Source: Pholiota molesta
Taxonomy: Eukaryota; Basidiomycota; Agaricomycetes; Agaricales; Strophariaceae
Length of the DNA stretch: 64,000 nucleotides
Reading direction: 5' to 3'
Assembly (NCBI GenBank): GCA_014925825.1
Contig: JACGCK010000041.1
Span: 124,001-188,000 of the forward strand
How positions within the stretch are numbered: the first letter of the stretch is position 1; each line of letters starts with the position of its first letter. Positions 12,131-27,796 of the stretch are shown one piece after another. Under the pieces are notes generated by a model, which was not told the origin of the DNA, ran no database searches, and worked only from the letters and a program-made list of their open reading frames with translations. The position numbers and the translations under genes were made by a program.

Positions 12131-12360
12131 GCTTAGGCTGCCCTCGTGGACATATGAAGCTGAAGAAGCAGGCGGCGGAATTGCGGATATGATACTTTCG
12201 TATAGGTTTAGCGTGAGTCTCTTCGTTATCTATGTTGGTAGAAAACAAGTTGTTGACGTGTTTAACTCTTTTATTGTTGGCTAAGATCTTCGAATTATCT
12301 TCTGCTATTCTTACAATTGCGGAAGACAATATACCAACTGAAGTAATGGTCATTCCTTTT

Positions 12361-13636
12361 TTATTGCACCTTGCCTTCGCCTTTGTGTGCTTCGATATCT
12401 GAAATCCTTTCAAGGTCAAAGCTATGGATAGATTCCATTCCCTCTTCAATACCCGTCTGGTGGGTGGACCGCGCGCGAAATTGGAGGCCGGACAACTGCA
12501 CGCCTGTCGATGGGAAGGTGGTCTCGGCGGACAGAAGGGCCACACGCGCGACCATGAGTGTCGTCGAAATGCCCTGCGGCGGGGCTCAGTCCCGCGAACC
12601 GCGACGGCACAGCGAAGGAGACAACTCACCGTCAGCGGATAGTTGACAGCCTGCGTGTAGTCGTCGAGCGCGGTGGTGCGCGTGTTCCGTACGTCGTCGC
12701 CCGCGCCGATGCCGCTGATCGCGGTCGCCAGTAATGTGAGCGCATATACTGCGCCGGATTGGACGACTATGTCGATGGCGTGCTTGAACCGTCTTCTAGG
12801 AAACCCTCCGTTCTTCGAGGCTGAATGGATCCTGTACGCGATGAGGGTTGTATTGATGAGAGTCGTGGCGAACGATATGAAGAAGGCTACGGATAGCAGG
12901 TCGTTGAATGCTTTTGCGGTGGCCACAGATGGTAGCGTCGCATTGCTGAATATCATATGGAATCCAACCTCAGCCGAGAAGAGTCCTTGAAAGACCGCGT
13001 CAATTCCGTCAGATACGATTGACAAGATGGACGGCCTACCAGCTTCGATGACGATGAGCAGCAATGGCACCAGTATGACGCAAAGCGAACGATTCCATAC
13101 ATAGAAACATCGCCATATCTGTTGACAGACCGTCGTAAATTGAAATTTTTATGTACGAAATATACGCACTAGAAGCCCATCGGCGATAACGAAGACAGTA
13201 TACGATGAAGCGCCAAAGGCAATGAAGAGCCATTGAGGACCCTCATATAAAGAGATGAAGACCGACGCTCGCGTAGCCCCATTGTCCACGAATTCCAGAT
13301 TCGTCGCATACCATTGGATAGCAGTTCCGGCGATGCTACTAATATATAGCATCGTTATAGCTGCTGGAACAAAACGGTTTTTGGACGATTTTTTTGTGAC
13401 TACATATCCGTCCGATGAATAATCCACATGTTCAAACAGGTTTAGACGCTTACGATAAACGTATGTGGTTCCGAAATAAATTACAGTGTACATGCCTGCC
13501 AGATTATTCAGTTCCAGAAAACTTATGCGCAATGGAATCCCTACGTACCCATCAAAAATGTGAGCAAAATGAAAGAATTGAGCGCGCTGCTAATTTCCGA
13601 CTTTTCGACATCTATAGGTATGCCTAGTTGTGGCAT
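12361..13636 (-). CDS. Multi-pass membrane protein, receptor-like family, copy 2
   Basis: This is a paralog of the 7594-8896 gene on the opposite strand. The start at 13636 (MPQLGIPIDVEKS) matches the N-termini of the other two copies. Exons carry, in order, the MYTVIYFGTTYVY helix, the KSSKNRFVPAAIT segment, FVDNGATRASVF, the VIADGLLV helix, a degenerate-looking WRCFYVWNRS segment, the large RRRFKHAIDIVVQSGAVYAL exon, and the MVARVALLSAET tail ending at 12361. Introns are about 50-60 bases, with GT...AG ends at the same places as in the paralogs. Function is unknown. The coding sequence is more GC-rich than copy 1, especially the last three exons. Confidence 0.7.
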
Positions 13637-14590
13637 TGTAATTGAAGAGAGAGAAACTTGAAATCTAGTGAATAAGGATGATTGCTAAAGCCTGAGGCGT
13701 TGTCGCAGGTCTTATACGTCGGCCACTACCGTTTCTCGACATTACATGTGAGCTTGGAAACCAGTTGAGTACGTAGATAAGGTAGGTATGCGCCCTAGAG
13801 CGCCGTAGGGATGATACTATGGGAGGATGATTCCAAAAACGACCGACGTGAGGACTTTCCTACGTAGATTTGATTGACTCATGGACCCGTTAACTTCTGT
13901 ATGAGCATTGTCATTCCTTCCGTGATTCGAGTATGCACCTATCCTTCGCTTTAAGTTGTGCCATAGATATGTAAATCAAATCACTCTACAACGCCATATT
14001 ATGCCATTTTGCAGGTACATTATGATGGACCCGAAATGACGTGGAAGTGTAGTACTTATACTCAATGCTACGAAGTGTTGCTGAATCCGACCACGGGGCC
14101 GTATTCAATGAAAGCCATCACCAGACGCTAATCAGCAGATATCCAAACCAAATCCACACAGCGTTCTCGCAGCGTTCCGATCTTGAGCATCATGACGACT
14201 GTAACGAAAGTTAGCATTGTGTGATGACGACCTACCTACCTCTGGCGACATTGTACACGGATATATTTGACACTTCCATTTAAACAACTTGCTTATCCTG
14301 TCAATGACAGATGCAGTGAAGATAACATAGAATGATTGATATAACTCACGCCCGCTGTGCATCGGCAGATAACAGTGTTTATTCTTAGAAGCGGCTGTGG
14401 GTTTCTGCGTTTCTTTGACATAGGTTGCAGAGTGGCATGGCTGCCAACGTTATAACAACAATCTGTCAATAATCTATATAGTCAATCGACGTGGTAAATG
14501 CTTGCTAAAATAATAGATAGAAAATAACAGGAGGATGCCCGGCGCCTTCGTCACATTTACACGCGCCGACTATGAGTGAGATAAAGACAC
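13637..14590. other. Intergenic, no gene seen
   Basis: There is a CGTATAAG-like core promoter at about 13711 for the minus-strand gene. The rest is AT-rich and shows only short random frames. Confidence 0.4.
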
Positions 14591-14639
14591 TTGCTAAATA
14601 ATACGCCCCTCGACTTGAACCGGTGCTCCCTTCGTGCAT

Positions 14640-14880
14640 GCCTGTTTATCAAAACGGTTCTTGCTTCCAGCTCTTGACTAGCCTTGAAGAGCCCAATAAG
14701 TACCGTCTGAAAGGTCTTGGAAAGGTCCCATTCGTAGTTTTGAATTTGGAGTCGCGGCCGGATGATATGGTAGCCGAAGATGTTGACGAAAGCCCGTTCA
14801 TTTTGGAAATTCGGAATTATGTGAAGGAAGAGGTGATTGTAGGGTTTGAGAACAAAGAAACGGTGGAGGGCTGTACTTAG
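14640..14880 (+). pseudogene. F-box protein C-terminal relic
   Basis: The plus-strand frame reads RPDDMVAED…, then EIRNYVKEEVIVGFENKETVEG and a stop. The intact F-box protein ends with PPDDLDWVAE…, EVRRFVRDEVGVGF and DPLEGW at the same spacing. This is therefore a diverged copy of the last ~45 codons. No F-box is found upstream. Confidence 0.5.
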
Positions 14881-17237
14881 GACACGGTGAGAATACTTCA
14901 GCTGCCGAGCGGCAGGAAAGGCATGCACGTTATTGGTTTTCGGGTCCGAGCGCACTTTGCTGATCCATCCTCCCATTCACACTTTGCAACGTCCTCATCC
15001 CTCCGCCAAAGGTCATCGTCGACATCCTAGAAATACGACGACTGACAGTAGCCCATCTAAGACTGTTTGGTATTCTTCTCTATCGAAGAATACGCCGCCC
15101 ACGACATGACGCTACAAGTCGGGGCAAGGAGCCTGCAGGGTGCGCGTCTTTGGTCTGACCAACGTATCGGTATGCAAGGCGTATGTACGACCTACCCAGC
15201 ATGTATAAGTCAAAAACCCTATTTATCACCCTCTAGCGCGTCGCGAACAATATGACCATGGACATTCTCATCACCCGCAGGGACGAGACTTGGGCAGTGG
15301 TGGAGCAGTGTTGAAGCGTTGACGCCTACCTGCGCAAGGTATGCTGTGTTCCTTTATACTTCAATACGAGCTAGCACTTCCAATCTTACCCGCGTATTAG
15401 GTATTTGAGGGAGGACTTATACGAGGGAAAACTCGAGCTTTGCGACAATATCAAGAAGGTTGTCTCGCTTTGGCTCATCAACTAGGTATGTATACATCCT
15501 CTATTTCTGAAGCACTGCACTTATCTTAGTTATAGATTGTCTACTTCATTATTTCACGCGTCAAATACTCGGACATCAGTCTCGACCTCATCGTCGAAAA
15601 TCTCCCGTTGGAATGATTCCTATATTTTTTTTTGTGGGCTAGAAGGATGACGTCTGTCAGGAGTCCATCTGCTGATCGTTTAGCGAAGTGTACGCTACCT
15701 CGAAGACGAGCGCTTCGTTGGCCTCATCAACGTATGTCTTTCCCTTCGTGTATATGCCAAATCCTAACGGTCTCTTAAGGACAAAGCCCTGAACCTGTAT
15801 CTCAGATTTTTGTACATTCCTTGAGCGCTTCACAAGCAACATAAACATGGGCATTATCGTCATCAGTGGCCCCATGAATTGGATCAAGGCATGAGGCAGT
15901 GATCTCTCAGCTTCAAGCTTACGTGCCCAAGGTACGATCCTTATCCTTTTGCACATCGATATGAGTTGACGCTGACCGGCGCTGTTAGGCTAGGCTCTCC
16001 TCGAGTCGTGTTTGCCCAAACCAGGTTTCAATACTATGGCGAATTCGACACCCTGGCTAATAGGCTGCGCGAGTCGGGAAATTCTTCTTCAACGAGAAGG
16101 GTCAACTTGATTTATTAAGAGCTTTGGGAAGTGGTTCTGCGTTCTGCGCGACAGTAGGGGTCCTTTTGTGCAGAGTATCTGGTAATTCCGTGAACATTGA
16201 GTAAGTCACTGTCGCCGATCGGGTGTCTTGGTGTCATCGCCTATCAAAGTCGCCATCTGCGCGCATGCCAACTCCACCTACGCGCTCCGCTCGCACGTAC
16301 TCAACGCTTCCCCGACTTTCACCGCAACACCAAGCTCAGCATGACGCATACGCGCTCCTCCCGGCCCGTCAGAAGCGATGCGACGAGCTCAATGTACATC
16401 GTGCCTTTTGCGATTCAGTAGCTCAGACGGACTTGGACATGGTGGTATCGGAACAGGGCCTGGCAGATCCGAGGGAGTTGAGTCCATGCGAGAGCGCCGC
16501 TGGTCATCCAGACATGCGCTTCTGGGTTATCGGGATATACTGATAGATCATTATGCAAGATCGTTGGCAAAGTGTCCGAGGCAAAGGTACGTACCTATTT
16601 TACATTGAGCACGTAGACAACGTGTGCAAGCGCCAATGGGTATGGGTCGGCGTTGTCGGCTCTTATTTTGATGCTGACCTTCCCTGACATTTACGGTCCT
16701 GCGCATGCAACTCGTCAATACATAGTAGAAATCAAGTTCGTAGAATCAAAGAATGCACCATCTTTTGACGAGCATCACAGGGGGATTGTTACTTCCATGC
16801 AGGCTGCCAATGTATGAGATAATTTTATTCTAAAGCCCAATTTACTATAGATACGAGGCAAGCAGACAAGCTGCATGCTTCGTTTGATCCATCTTTGCTG
16901 TCTTTATACACAGGCATAGCAAGTTTTCTAAGCTACGATCAGTTGCAGTATGATAGTGGCTCCCATAGTCGTTTTGTATCATTAGACACTTCGTAACCAT
17001 GCTTTAGGCGTCGCGATTCAGTTCACAATAAATACCCTGTCCTTCGCAGTTTGAACTATAAATCCTTCGCTGTCCGCCTATCGCCATAACTTGCTCGTAA
17101 GATCCTTTCCGCTGCATATTTACAGCGGTATTCTAGTACGCTAAATTCTGCGACACATTCAGGCAAGTATATAGAACCATGGTATTACATGATCGTTAAT
17201 ATATAACATATTCATTAGAACCGCTGAACCTATACCC
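14881..17237. other. Gene-poor stretch with repeat relics
   Basis: About 15400-15620 resembles the unidentified exon pair of 2470-2770 (…NIKK…, intron, then a diverged second exon). Around 16200-16600 three overlapping frames of 74-106 codons exist, but none shows a recognisable domain. Nothing else can be supported. Confidence 0.4.
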
Positions 17238-18095
17238 ATGAACCCGCCAATTAGTTCTGGCAGTGCTACTGCTGTGACTATAATTCAGACTGTACCCACT
17301 AGCTCGGTCATCACGGAAGCTACATTATCTGGGCAGTTTTGGACACGTACAATCCTCCATACGCAATCTGAGATTGCACTTGAGAGTTTCGTCCTTCCAC
17401 TGCCCGACACTACACTTCTGACCCTTCCGGGGCCGGCGGCCACCTCTCAGACTACTGCCACCTCTCAGACTACTTCTGCCGGTAATGTCAACGAACAGCA
17501 AGCCCAATCACCAAAGGTGCCTATCGGTGCAGTTGTCGGTGGGCTGATCGGTGGTGCCATACTCCTCACGATTGTCGTTGTGTTCTGTCTCTTCCGAAGA
17601 AACCGTCGACGAAGGCAACTTGGTATGCGGCAAATACCACGTCCCCCTCGGGTTGGCTCCATATATCCAACGGCTTTTCCTATCGATCATCATTCAGTGC
17701 ATCCGGATTCCCCCAAACCTGCGACAAATACGACCCCTCGTCCCCGCGATCCTCTGGTATTAGCCAACCCGGATGAAACCTCACATCGTGGCATAATTGC
17801 ATCCAGTGCGCTTCCACCAAAGAGGGCGATGCCAGGACCAGGGAACGCTCTTCACGGAGAGCCTTCAGACGAAAAAACAGAGTTTTCAGACCAAGCCGAC
17901 GCCACAAATGGCTCTGAGATTACACCAGACATTTCGGAGGAGGCGCGCTTGCTGAGAGTCCTCGTTAGGGCGATGGAGGATAGGCACTGGCTGTCGGCGC
18001 TTGTTGGTGACGAAACCACTCCGGCCAATGCTGCTGTAGACCCGCCTCCTGGGTACGAAGAGACTAATGGCCTATTAGATAAAGTTGACAGCTAG
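17238..18095 (+). CDS. Single-pass Ser/Thr-rich membrane protein
   Basis: An open frame of 285 residues. The first ~95 residues are rich in Ser and Thr and include an exact 18-base tandem repeat (17440-17475). A single transmembrane helix follows (about residues 97-121: VGAVVGGLIGGAILLTIVVV-like, with glycine pairs), then a basic stop-transfer stretch (RRNRRRRQ) and a ~150-residue cytosolic tail ending in a PPPGYEE motif. The layout resembles the gene at 41353-42576 and other Agaricomycete surface proteins that look like wall sensors. No signal peptide is visible, so an upstream exon may be missing. The function is inferred only from topology. Confidence 0.65.
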   Translation: MNPPISSGSATAVTIIQTVPTSSVITEATLSGQFWTRTILHTQSEIALESFVLPLPDTTLLTLPGPAATSQTTATSQTTSAGNVNEQQAQSPKVPIGAVVGGLIGGAILLTIVVVFCLFRRNRRRRQLGMRQIPRPPRVGSIYPTAFPIDHHSVHPDSPKPATNTTPRPRDPLVLANPDETSHRGIIASSALPPKRAMPGPGNALHGEPSDEKTEFSDQADATNGSEITPDISEEARLLRVLVRAMEDRHWLSALVGDETTPANAAVDPPPGYEETNGLLDKVDS

Positions 18096-18386
18096 ATAGA
18101 AATCGCCATACAGGCTCAAATTAACTCTTACTTCGTCATCAAGTGTCGGCACTCCATCGAGCACATGTCATAGTAAATTCCTCCTCAATTCCGAGGAATG
18201 TCATAATAAATTTCACAAATTTTACACCATTTTCTACCGCATCAAAACAAAGTAATATGAATATGTTGGAAAGCGCATATCAAATCAAATCAATGGACAT
18301 ACGAGTTTAAGTACACAAGGTTCAGTTTGGACAATAATTCTGCAAGAAAAAGGAAGATACTTATGCTACATCGCTACTACAATGGC

Positions 18387-19664
18387 TTACTGAACCTTAT
18401 CTTCAACGGCTTGTCCTTCGCCCGCTGAGGTGTTTTCACAATCAACGGAGTGTGTGATTTCCATCGCTTCCATATTGACTGTTGGTTGAGTGGAATGTGC
18501 TTGAAATTGGAGGCCGGATAAATGAACGGAAGTCGAAGAAAATGTGGTGTCCGCAGAAAGCATGGCAACTCGGGCGACCATGATGGTTGAAGAAATTCCC
18601 TATCTTGGTCGTTAGCTCAATAATTCAGGAGCTATACACAAGAAAACACGAACGGCGACGGCAACATTTACGATGAGCGCAAAGTCTTGAAAAGCAATGT
18701 TGCGCGTATTAATTAGTAGAGTTGACCCAGGCACAACGCCAGCTAAGGCGGCTGTTAATTGTGAGAGCGCATAAACCGCACCCGATTGGACCACTATATC
18801 TATAACGTGCTTGAGTCTTTTGGAGGAAACACCCTGCTGTTTTGAGACAGAATAAATTCTGTACGCAATGAGGGCCGTTGTGACAAGAGTGGTGCCAAAT
18901 GACATAAAGTACGCTGCGGATGTTACTGCGTTGAGTCTGGCTGCTAAAGTCACAGATATGGTCGAATTGGTGAATTTCGCTTCAAATGATATTTGGACCA
19001 AGAAGAGTGCTGGAAGGAAAATCGCATTGGCCAACATGCAATGATGTAGTTATATATATGGCTCACCAATCTCCGTAATGAGGAAAACCAATGACAATAA
19101 TATGATGCGCAACGAATGGTTCCATACATGGAAACATCGCCATATCTGTTCACGAACCACTGTAAATTTGGAATCATTTTAGATACAATATATACTTACA
19201 AGCAGCCCATCAGCAATCGCGAAGGTAATGCAAGCAGACACGTTCAAGGTAATAGGCACCCATGGAGGAGCACTATTTATAGCCAAGAATACCGAATCTC
19301 GAGTTTCTCCGTTGTCAACGAATTGCAATTTCGTTGAAAACCACTGGACCGCAGTGTAGAGGATACCAACCAGATATAATACCGTGATTGCTGCTGGAAC
19401 TGGCTGGTATTTGGAAGGGTTCTTGGTGCCTATGGATTTGTCCAATAAATACCAAAAGTTTGGAAAATTTTGGAAACTTACAGTAGACATATATCGTTTC
19501 GAAGTAAACTACAGAATATATTCCTGAAAATTTATTTAGCCCTTTAACTGGGCGCGCAGTGGAAATGAGCACATACCCATCAAAAAAATCAAGAAGATGA
19601 CGGAATTGAGATCGCTATTGATATACGATGTCTCGACATCCACAGGTATACCAAGTGCCGACAT
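18387..19664 (-). CDS. Multi-pass membrane protein, receptor-like family, copy 3
   Basis: The start at 19664 encodes MSALGIPVDVETS, matching the paralogs. Introns interrupt the N-terminal helix, the IYSVVYFETIYVYC helix, the CITFAIADGLL helix, and the segment after IWRCFHVWNHSLRIILLS. The large exon (18660-19010) carries SKRLKHVIDIVVQSGAVYALSQL, and the last exon carries MVARVAMLSADT and the tail ending at 18387. The PAAITVLYLVGI and FVDNGETRDSVF blocks match copies 1 and 2. A TATATAAG box lies on the minus strand at 19747-19754. Its upstream region (19750-19860) resembles the left edge of the window. Confidence 0.75.
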
Positions 19665-19746
19665 GGTGAAAAGGTTGCAATGGCTTTGAACCCAGAGTAA
19701 ACTGGGACAGTGCTGAGTGGGAGAGCGTTGGAGCTTTGGATTAAGT

Positions 19747-19754
19747 CTTATATA
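19747..19754 (-). promoter_or_regulatory. TATA box of membrane protein copy 3
   Basis: The minus strand reads TATATAAG, 83-90 bases upstream of the ATG at 19664, like the other two paralogs. Confidence 0.5.
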
Positions 19755-19759
19755 GGCAG

Positions 19760-20692
19760 ACAGTCAATATTTCTTAGTATTTATAAGTGAAACTTGTTAA
19801 CCAACCGGTAACCCCGCCTGATAGTGGAAGCCTGATGAACTACGATACTATTTTTCGCATTTTTAGCTTGGGAAGTTTAGGGGTTTGTGTTGTTTTTCTA
19901 TTGATATATATGTTCTCTACAATAGTCTTACACAGCGAGGAATGGGCTACAATGACTTCAATTTGTGCAGTGAAAATCACCATTCATACATGGTATGAAT
20001 ATACTGAATACGCTGATTTTAATAATCATAGGGGCGATTGGATTCACTTCTTTCAATGCCTTGTTTATTGTGTTCCTATAAACATAGACTGTTAATTTGG
20101 GAGGCTCATCACACGGTGTGCATTGATCGATCCTCAATCAAGCTCGGCGTTAATTTGGGCTTGAGCCAAAAATTATTCTGCAGAACCTTGTGCCCAGGGG
20201 CATAGCAACATATTTTTAAGTGTGGGTACTGTACCCAGACGAGATGTATTCTACATTAGCATGTCGATGATGGGCTCAGTGCGGAGGAGGTAGAATTCGA
20301 GAACTCTGCAGAGTGCTCACATCGATGACATTACGGCCCCATTATCACACCCCAAGCTCTGGGACGCTGGAGGGAAGGCGGCCCGCTCACCCGACAAAGA
20401 CTCCAGTTCTCGAGCCCCAACGAGGTTTCCAACGAAATGCCCATGCTCGAGGCTCACGTCCTCTTAGCGCCAGTGGGAACACATGCACTCGCCGGAACGC
20501 AGCGGGACGCAGGGGACTGAGCCTGAATATATGACCTTCACGAACCCCCGACGACGACATTATGAGTCAAATATGAGCATGAAACGGAGTAGCAGCATGC
20601 GAAATTATGTATCAAGTATATATATCCATCTGGTTATATTACAAGTAAATTAAGTGGGTAAGTGGGCGCTCAATTTTTTTGTAAAAGAGTAC
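19760..20692. other. Intergenic, partial repeat flank
   Basis: About 19770-19860 shares an AAGTGAAACTTG segment and a TGATGAACTA segment with window bases 45-95, so it belongs to the duplicated 5' flank of the membrane protein genes. The rest shows no gene. Confidence 0.4.
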
Positions 20693-21893
20693 TTAAACCT
20701 CCTCCGTACTCGAAGTAACCGTCGATTGTGACTGCTGAGGCAACTCGACGATATTTTTTGGAGGAACGGACATTAAACTTTGCCGTGAAGTCGCATAGCA
20801 AATGGCTGACACCGTCTCGGCCTTCAATTTCTCTTCAGTGCGCAGTTCCCTCGTTCTGTTCTGTCCAACTCTGATGTGCAAGAGGTTGAACGCGATACCT
20901 ATTGTAGGGATATTCTAGAATTTAATTTCTGGTTAATCCTTCTTGAAAGCAATACATTCTCGTCCGGCTTACCATCTGAGATGCCAACCGAATCGCAAGA
21001 TTACATGGCGTCCACCATACAATAAAATGGGTGATTGTTGTAGCGAAATACAAAAATCCAGACTCCCCAAGGATCCGAAACGCAAATAGAAATGGTTGAA
21101 CATTATCTGGAACAACTGATGTCCTCGCGACGTTCCAGATGCGATACATAAGCATACCTGATAAGACATTTCAGCTAATGATACGCAACGATATCACGGG
21201 TGGTACTCACACATCGTATATGCGTTTAATAAAATCGTAGTGGCCCAAAAAGGCGTCAACACCGTTCCGAGCCCAACTGTCATGTTGACTGGTTCCCATT
21301 TCCAATGCCAAATGCCCCGGTTTGAACGGTTTGCCAGTACAATTGTAGTACGGTGCAAATCAGACCGCCAATCCACATTATGCATGGAAAGATAATAACC
21401 CGCTTCAATCTCCCATAAACAAGCCAGCATCGATAAATCTGGAAAATATTTAGTATTAAATAGGGTTCATAACTTCTCTAGTCAGGACGAAACAGACCAG
21501 AACGCTGTCAACTAGTAGTGCTGTGGTATTGGCGATAGTGCACTGGAAAGCGAAACAAAGTTTAGAAATACTCATCGAGGAGTGAGTTGCACTTACGATC
21601 GCCACGGAATACCATGGCTGGATACCTGGCGGACTACTTCGCAATTTGTTGACTGTATTATACACCAATGTTCTTGATTTGAACAGCCCTAGCGAAACAT
21701 AACTTGTGGTGAGGATAAAAATGGCTAGAACAATGACAATCGTCGTCCTGTTTCGCTTCCATTGCGTCCTCCATTCATCATGCGCGAAAAGCAGCCACCT
21801 CAAGCAGTACGCCAGGGAGCAAAGGTACACGCCATAGAGCAAGGCGCTAGCGAAGATTACGACAAGCTCGTCCTCTACGGAGATGTTGTCCAT
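20693..21893 (-). pseudogene. Seven-helix membrane protein with a one-base frameshift
   Basis: Exons read from 21893: MDNISVEDELVV and two helices, then CTIANTTALLVDSVL, then IYRCWLVYGR with a further helix, then EPVNMTVGLGTVLTPFWATT, then YRIWNVAR … ESGFLYFATTITHF, and finally NIPTIGIAFNLLHIRVGQNR and a Ser/Thr-rich tail to 20693. The YRCW(L/I)VYGR motif and a RVGQNR-type end define a very common Agaricomycete 7TM family of unknown function. All introns fit except one break: at a C4 run near 21316-21319 the frame slips by one base between the LQLYWQTVQT and EPVNMTVG segments. No usable splice sites are present there. It is either a real lesion or a missing base in the assembly. Confidence 0.75.
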
Positions 21894-22423
21894 TCGCGGG
21901 ACCCTGCTAGTGGCACGACAGCGGCGGTTGACTTGAAGTGGGATGGTTCAATAGAGTCCTTGGAAGGAGCGATCGCGATTGACCCGCTTATATGTTCGTG
22001 ACTGCTCTTTGACGCTGTGGGAACAACAGAAAAATACATTTTGACATATGTAAGTTGTTGATGATCAAGGAGTCGACGTCGCTTTTGTAACCTGTACTGA
22101 CTCAGTATCAACCGAAATAACGCCAGAGATGATAGCATCGTGAGTTGCGAAGCTAAGGAGTTATGAATGGCTATTGATGAAAGGTATACTATATTATACT
22201 AGATGTCGCGTGAATTCAAACTCCAAAGGTTTTGGGTCGCAACGGAACGATGATCTAGAAATACCTTTTAGCCAAGTGGCCGGCCCCGGGCCTCTCTGAA
22301 TAGCTTGACGTGTGCTCAGTGGACATGTCCCACCAATCGGTAGGCAAGATAGCATTACGAATATGCCCAACAAATTGCGAATACGTCAAAACGAGGTTGC
22401 ATCAACAGAACTAAGTTTGCCTC
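21894..22423. other. Intergenic, no gene seen
   Basis: This is the divergent space between the 5' end of the 7TM gene and the 3' end of the first maltase gene. There is one 80-codon frame on the plus strand (21762-22001) overlapping the 7TM exon, which is not credible. Confidence 0.4.
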
Positions 22424-25963
<3,540 letters not shown>

Positions 25964-25970
25964 AACATGG

Positions 25971-26237
25971 TACGGTAGTCGAGAGCTACGAGGTTCGATT
26001 TCGCGTTTGAGCTACGTGGTTCGGCTGATCGCGAACCGGGCCGACAATATTTCCCGTCCTTATCCTCGATTCATGGTCAGACGATGCTAGAAATTCCTCA
26101 ACCTCCTTAACTTTTACTGGGCTTAGGCGAGGGAAACAGCTCAATTTTAGATGTAAAATACTTTTTATTATCAATCTATCAAGCCAAATTTATTCATACA
26201 TGTAGTAGTAACCAACTACTGTTTCTCCTGGCGGGAG
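25971..26237 (+). repeat. Left TIR (267 bp)
   Basis: Reverse complement of 27519-27796, differing mainly by one 11-base indel and a few substitutions. Confidence 0.8.
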
Positions 26238-27518
26238 GTATTGTTGCATACATATCTAGAAACCCTTGTTTTTTCCCGAGGCAGAACTAGATGGATGTTG
26301 AGCGACACCTCGCTGCAGTACCTTGGCAGTACCAGTCCTCGTGCGGCTGCTACTAAGTACTTGGCACCCATCGTTGGCGACGCGTGCGCGAGAACGCCGT
26401 TTCCTCCAGCGAGATCTTCAAGCGTTCCGTGAACAGTGGAAATCGAGTGGGAATACATGGGCTGCGTCATTTAGGGAACAGTCAAAGGGGGCACAAACAT
26501 TCCTGATGTCGAAGCGGCGACACCGGAGTGATTATGTCCAACCTAGCTTCACCGGCTGGGGCTGGCATTGAGGCTGTGAGTCCCTCCCTGGTGTCCAAGT
26601 TGTGACTCTGGCGTAGGGTACCCTAGCGTGCTACGGCGGGGATTCCTGGTGCAAAACATTCACCGTTGGCTCAACGCGCTAGCTCAACTGTTCCGTTCAA
26701 CATTGATGCCGTCGGTCCTCCCCCCGGCCTCCCTCCCTCCTGCCTCCCTCCTCTTGCCCTCCCCACGGCCATCGGCTCTGGCTCCTAACTCTGGAAACGC
26801 GCCCCACTTGAAGGAACGAATGAAACGAACGCGCAAATGACGGATGCAACAGGAATGTCAATGTCGCATACAGAAGGGAGTGCCTCCCATTGTATTGTCA
26901 ATGTCAACGGCTGATTACCTGACAGGACCAGTGGACATTCGCTCGTCGGCGCCACCTCAGCGGGGATTTCTCTCCCTTTGAGTTCTGGTCTCACCACCGT
27001 CGCCCTGCGATACATCGCTGGCAGAAATGGTGCTCCTACCTGCGCGCGCGGCATTGGACTCCGAGAAATGGCTGCACGAGCCCTGACACCGCGGCGAGGT
27101 GCCAAGCAACGGCGGCAAAGGGCGCGGGGCATCGCAAACTACTGGCTTGTAGTGCAGCCAGAACCACGCGCCCGCCGCCGTGCCCTCGCGGCTCGACCTC
27201 TTCGATGGCAACCACCGCCTTGCTCCGCACCGCACGCACTCGCACTCGCTCACGAAGTCCTCGCACTCGAAGGCTCGCGGAACGACTCGGGGATCCAAGC
27301 CCGCGCTGAAGCCCACGGCGGCGGCGAAGTCGAACTCGGGCCTGCTGTCCGTCGACCCGTTCTCGGGCGCTGCCGTGCTGAAGGGCGCGCTGAAGAGCAC
27401 CGGGACGCGTTTGCCGCGCAAAGGGTTTGAGCCAGGTAAGCGTGTGCCTATGGAATTCTCGCCATTGGCGTTTGTGACGGCGCAAACTGTTAATTATACA
27501 TGTACATGCAGGCTTTCT

Positions 27519-27796
27519 CTCCCGCCAGGAGAAACAGTAGTTGGTGACTACTACATGTATGAATAGATTTGGCTTCATAAATTGATAATAAAAAGTGTTT
27601 GAAATCTAAAATTGAGCTGTTTCCCTCGCCTAAGCCCAGTAAAAGTTAAGGAGGTTGAGGAATTTCTAGCATCGTCTGACCCTGGTCTGACCATGAATCG
27701 AGGATAAGGACGGGAAATATTGTCGGCCCGGTTCGCGATCAGCCGAACCACGTAGCTCAAACGCGAAATCGAACCTCGTAGCTCTCGACTACCGTA
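27519..27796 (-). repeat. Right TIR (278 bp)
   Basis: Partner of 25971-26237. It carries an extra 'cctggtctgac' next to an almost identical segment, a local duplication. Confidence 0.8.

Larger units (their letters stand above)
25971..27796. mobile_element. Non-autonomous DNA transposon with long TIRs
   Basis: The 1826-bp element is bounded by terminal inverted repeats (left 25971-26237, right 27519-27796) that begin TACGGTAGTCGAGAG. It is flanked by a direct repeat AACATGG (25964-25970 and 27797-27803), taken as the 7-bp target duplication. The TIRs are nearly identical, apart from an 11-base duplication in the right copy (around 27680). The interior (26238-27518) includes a pyrimidine-rich stretch and a GC-rich block at about 26980-27430. 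No transposase is visible. The superfamily cannot be named with certainty; long TIRs suggest a Mutator-like element, but 7 bp is short for that. Confidence 0.75.

Noticed and set aside
26957..27578. Several 115-180-codon frames on both strands inside the long-TIR element
   Set aside because: They overlap in a GC-rich block where long chance frames are expected. None shows transposase motifs.
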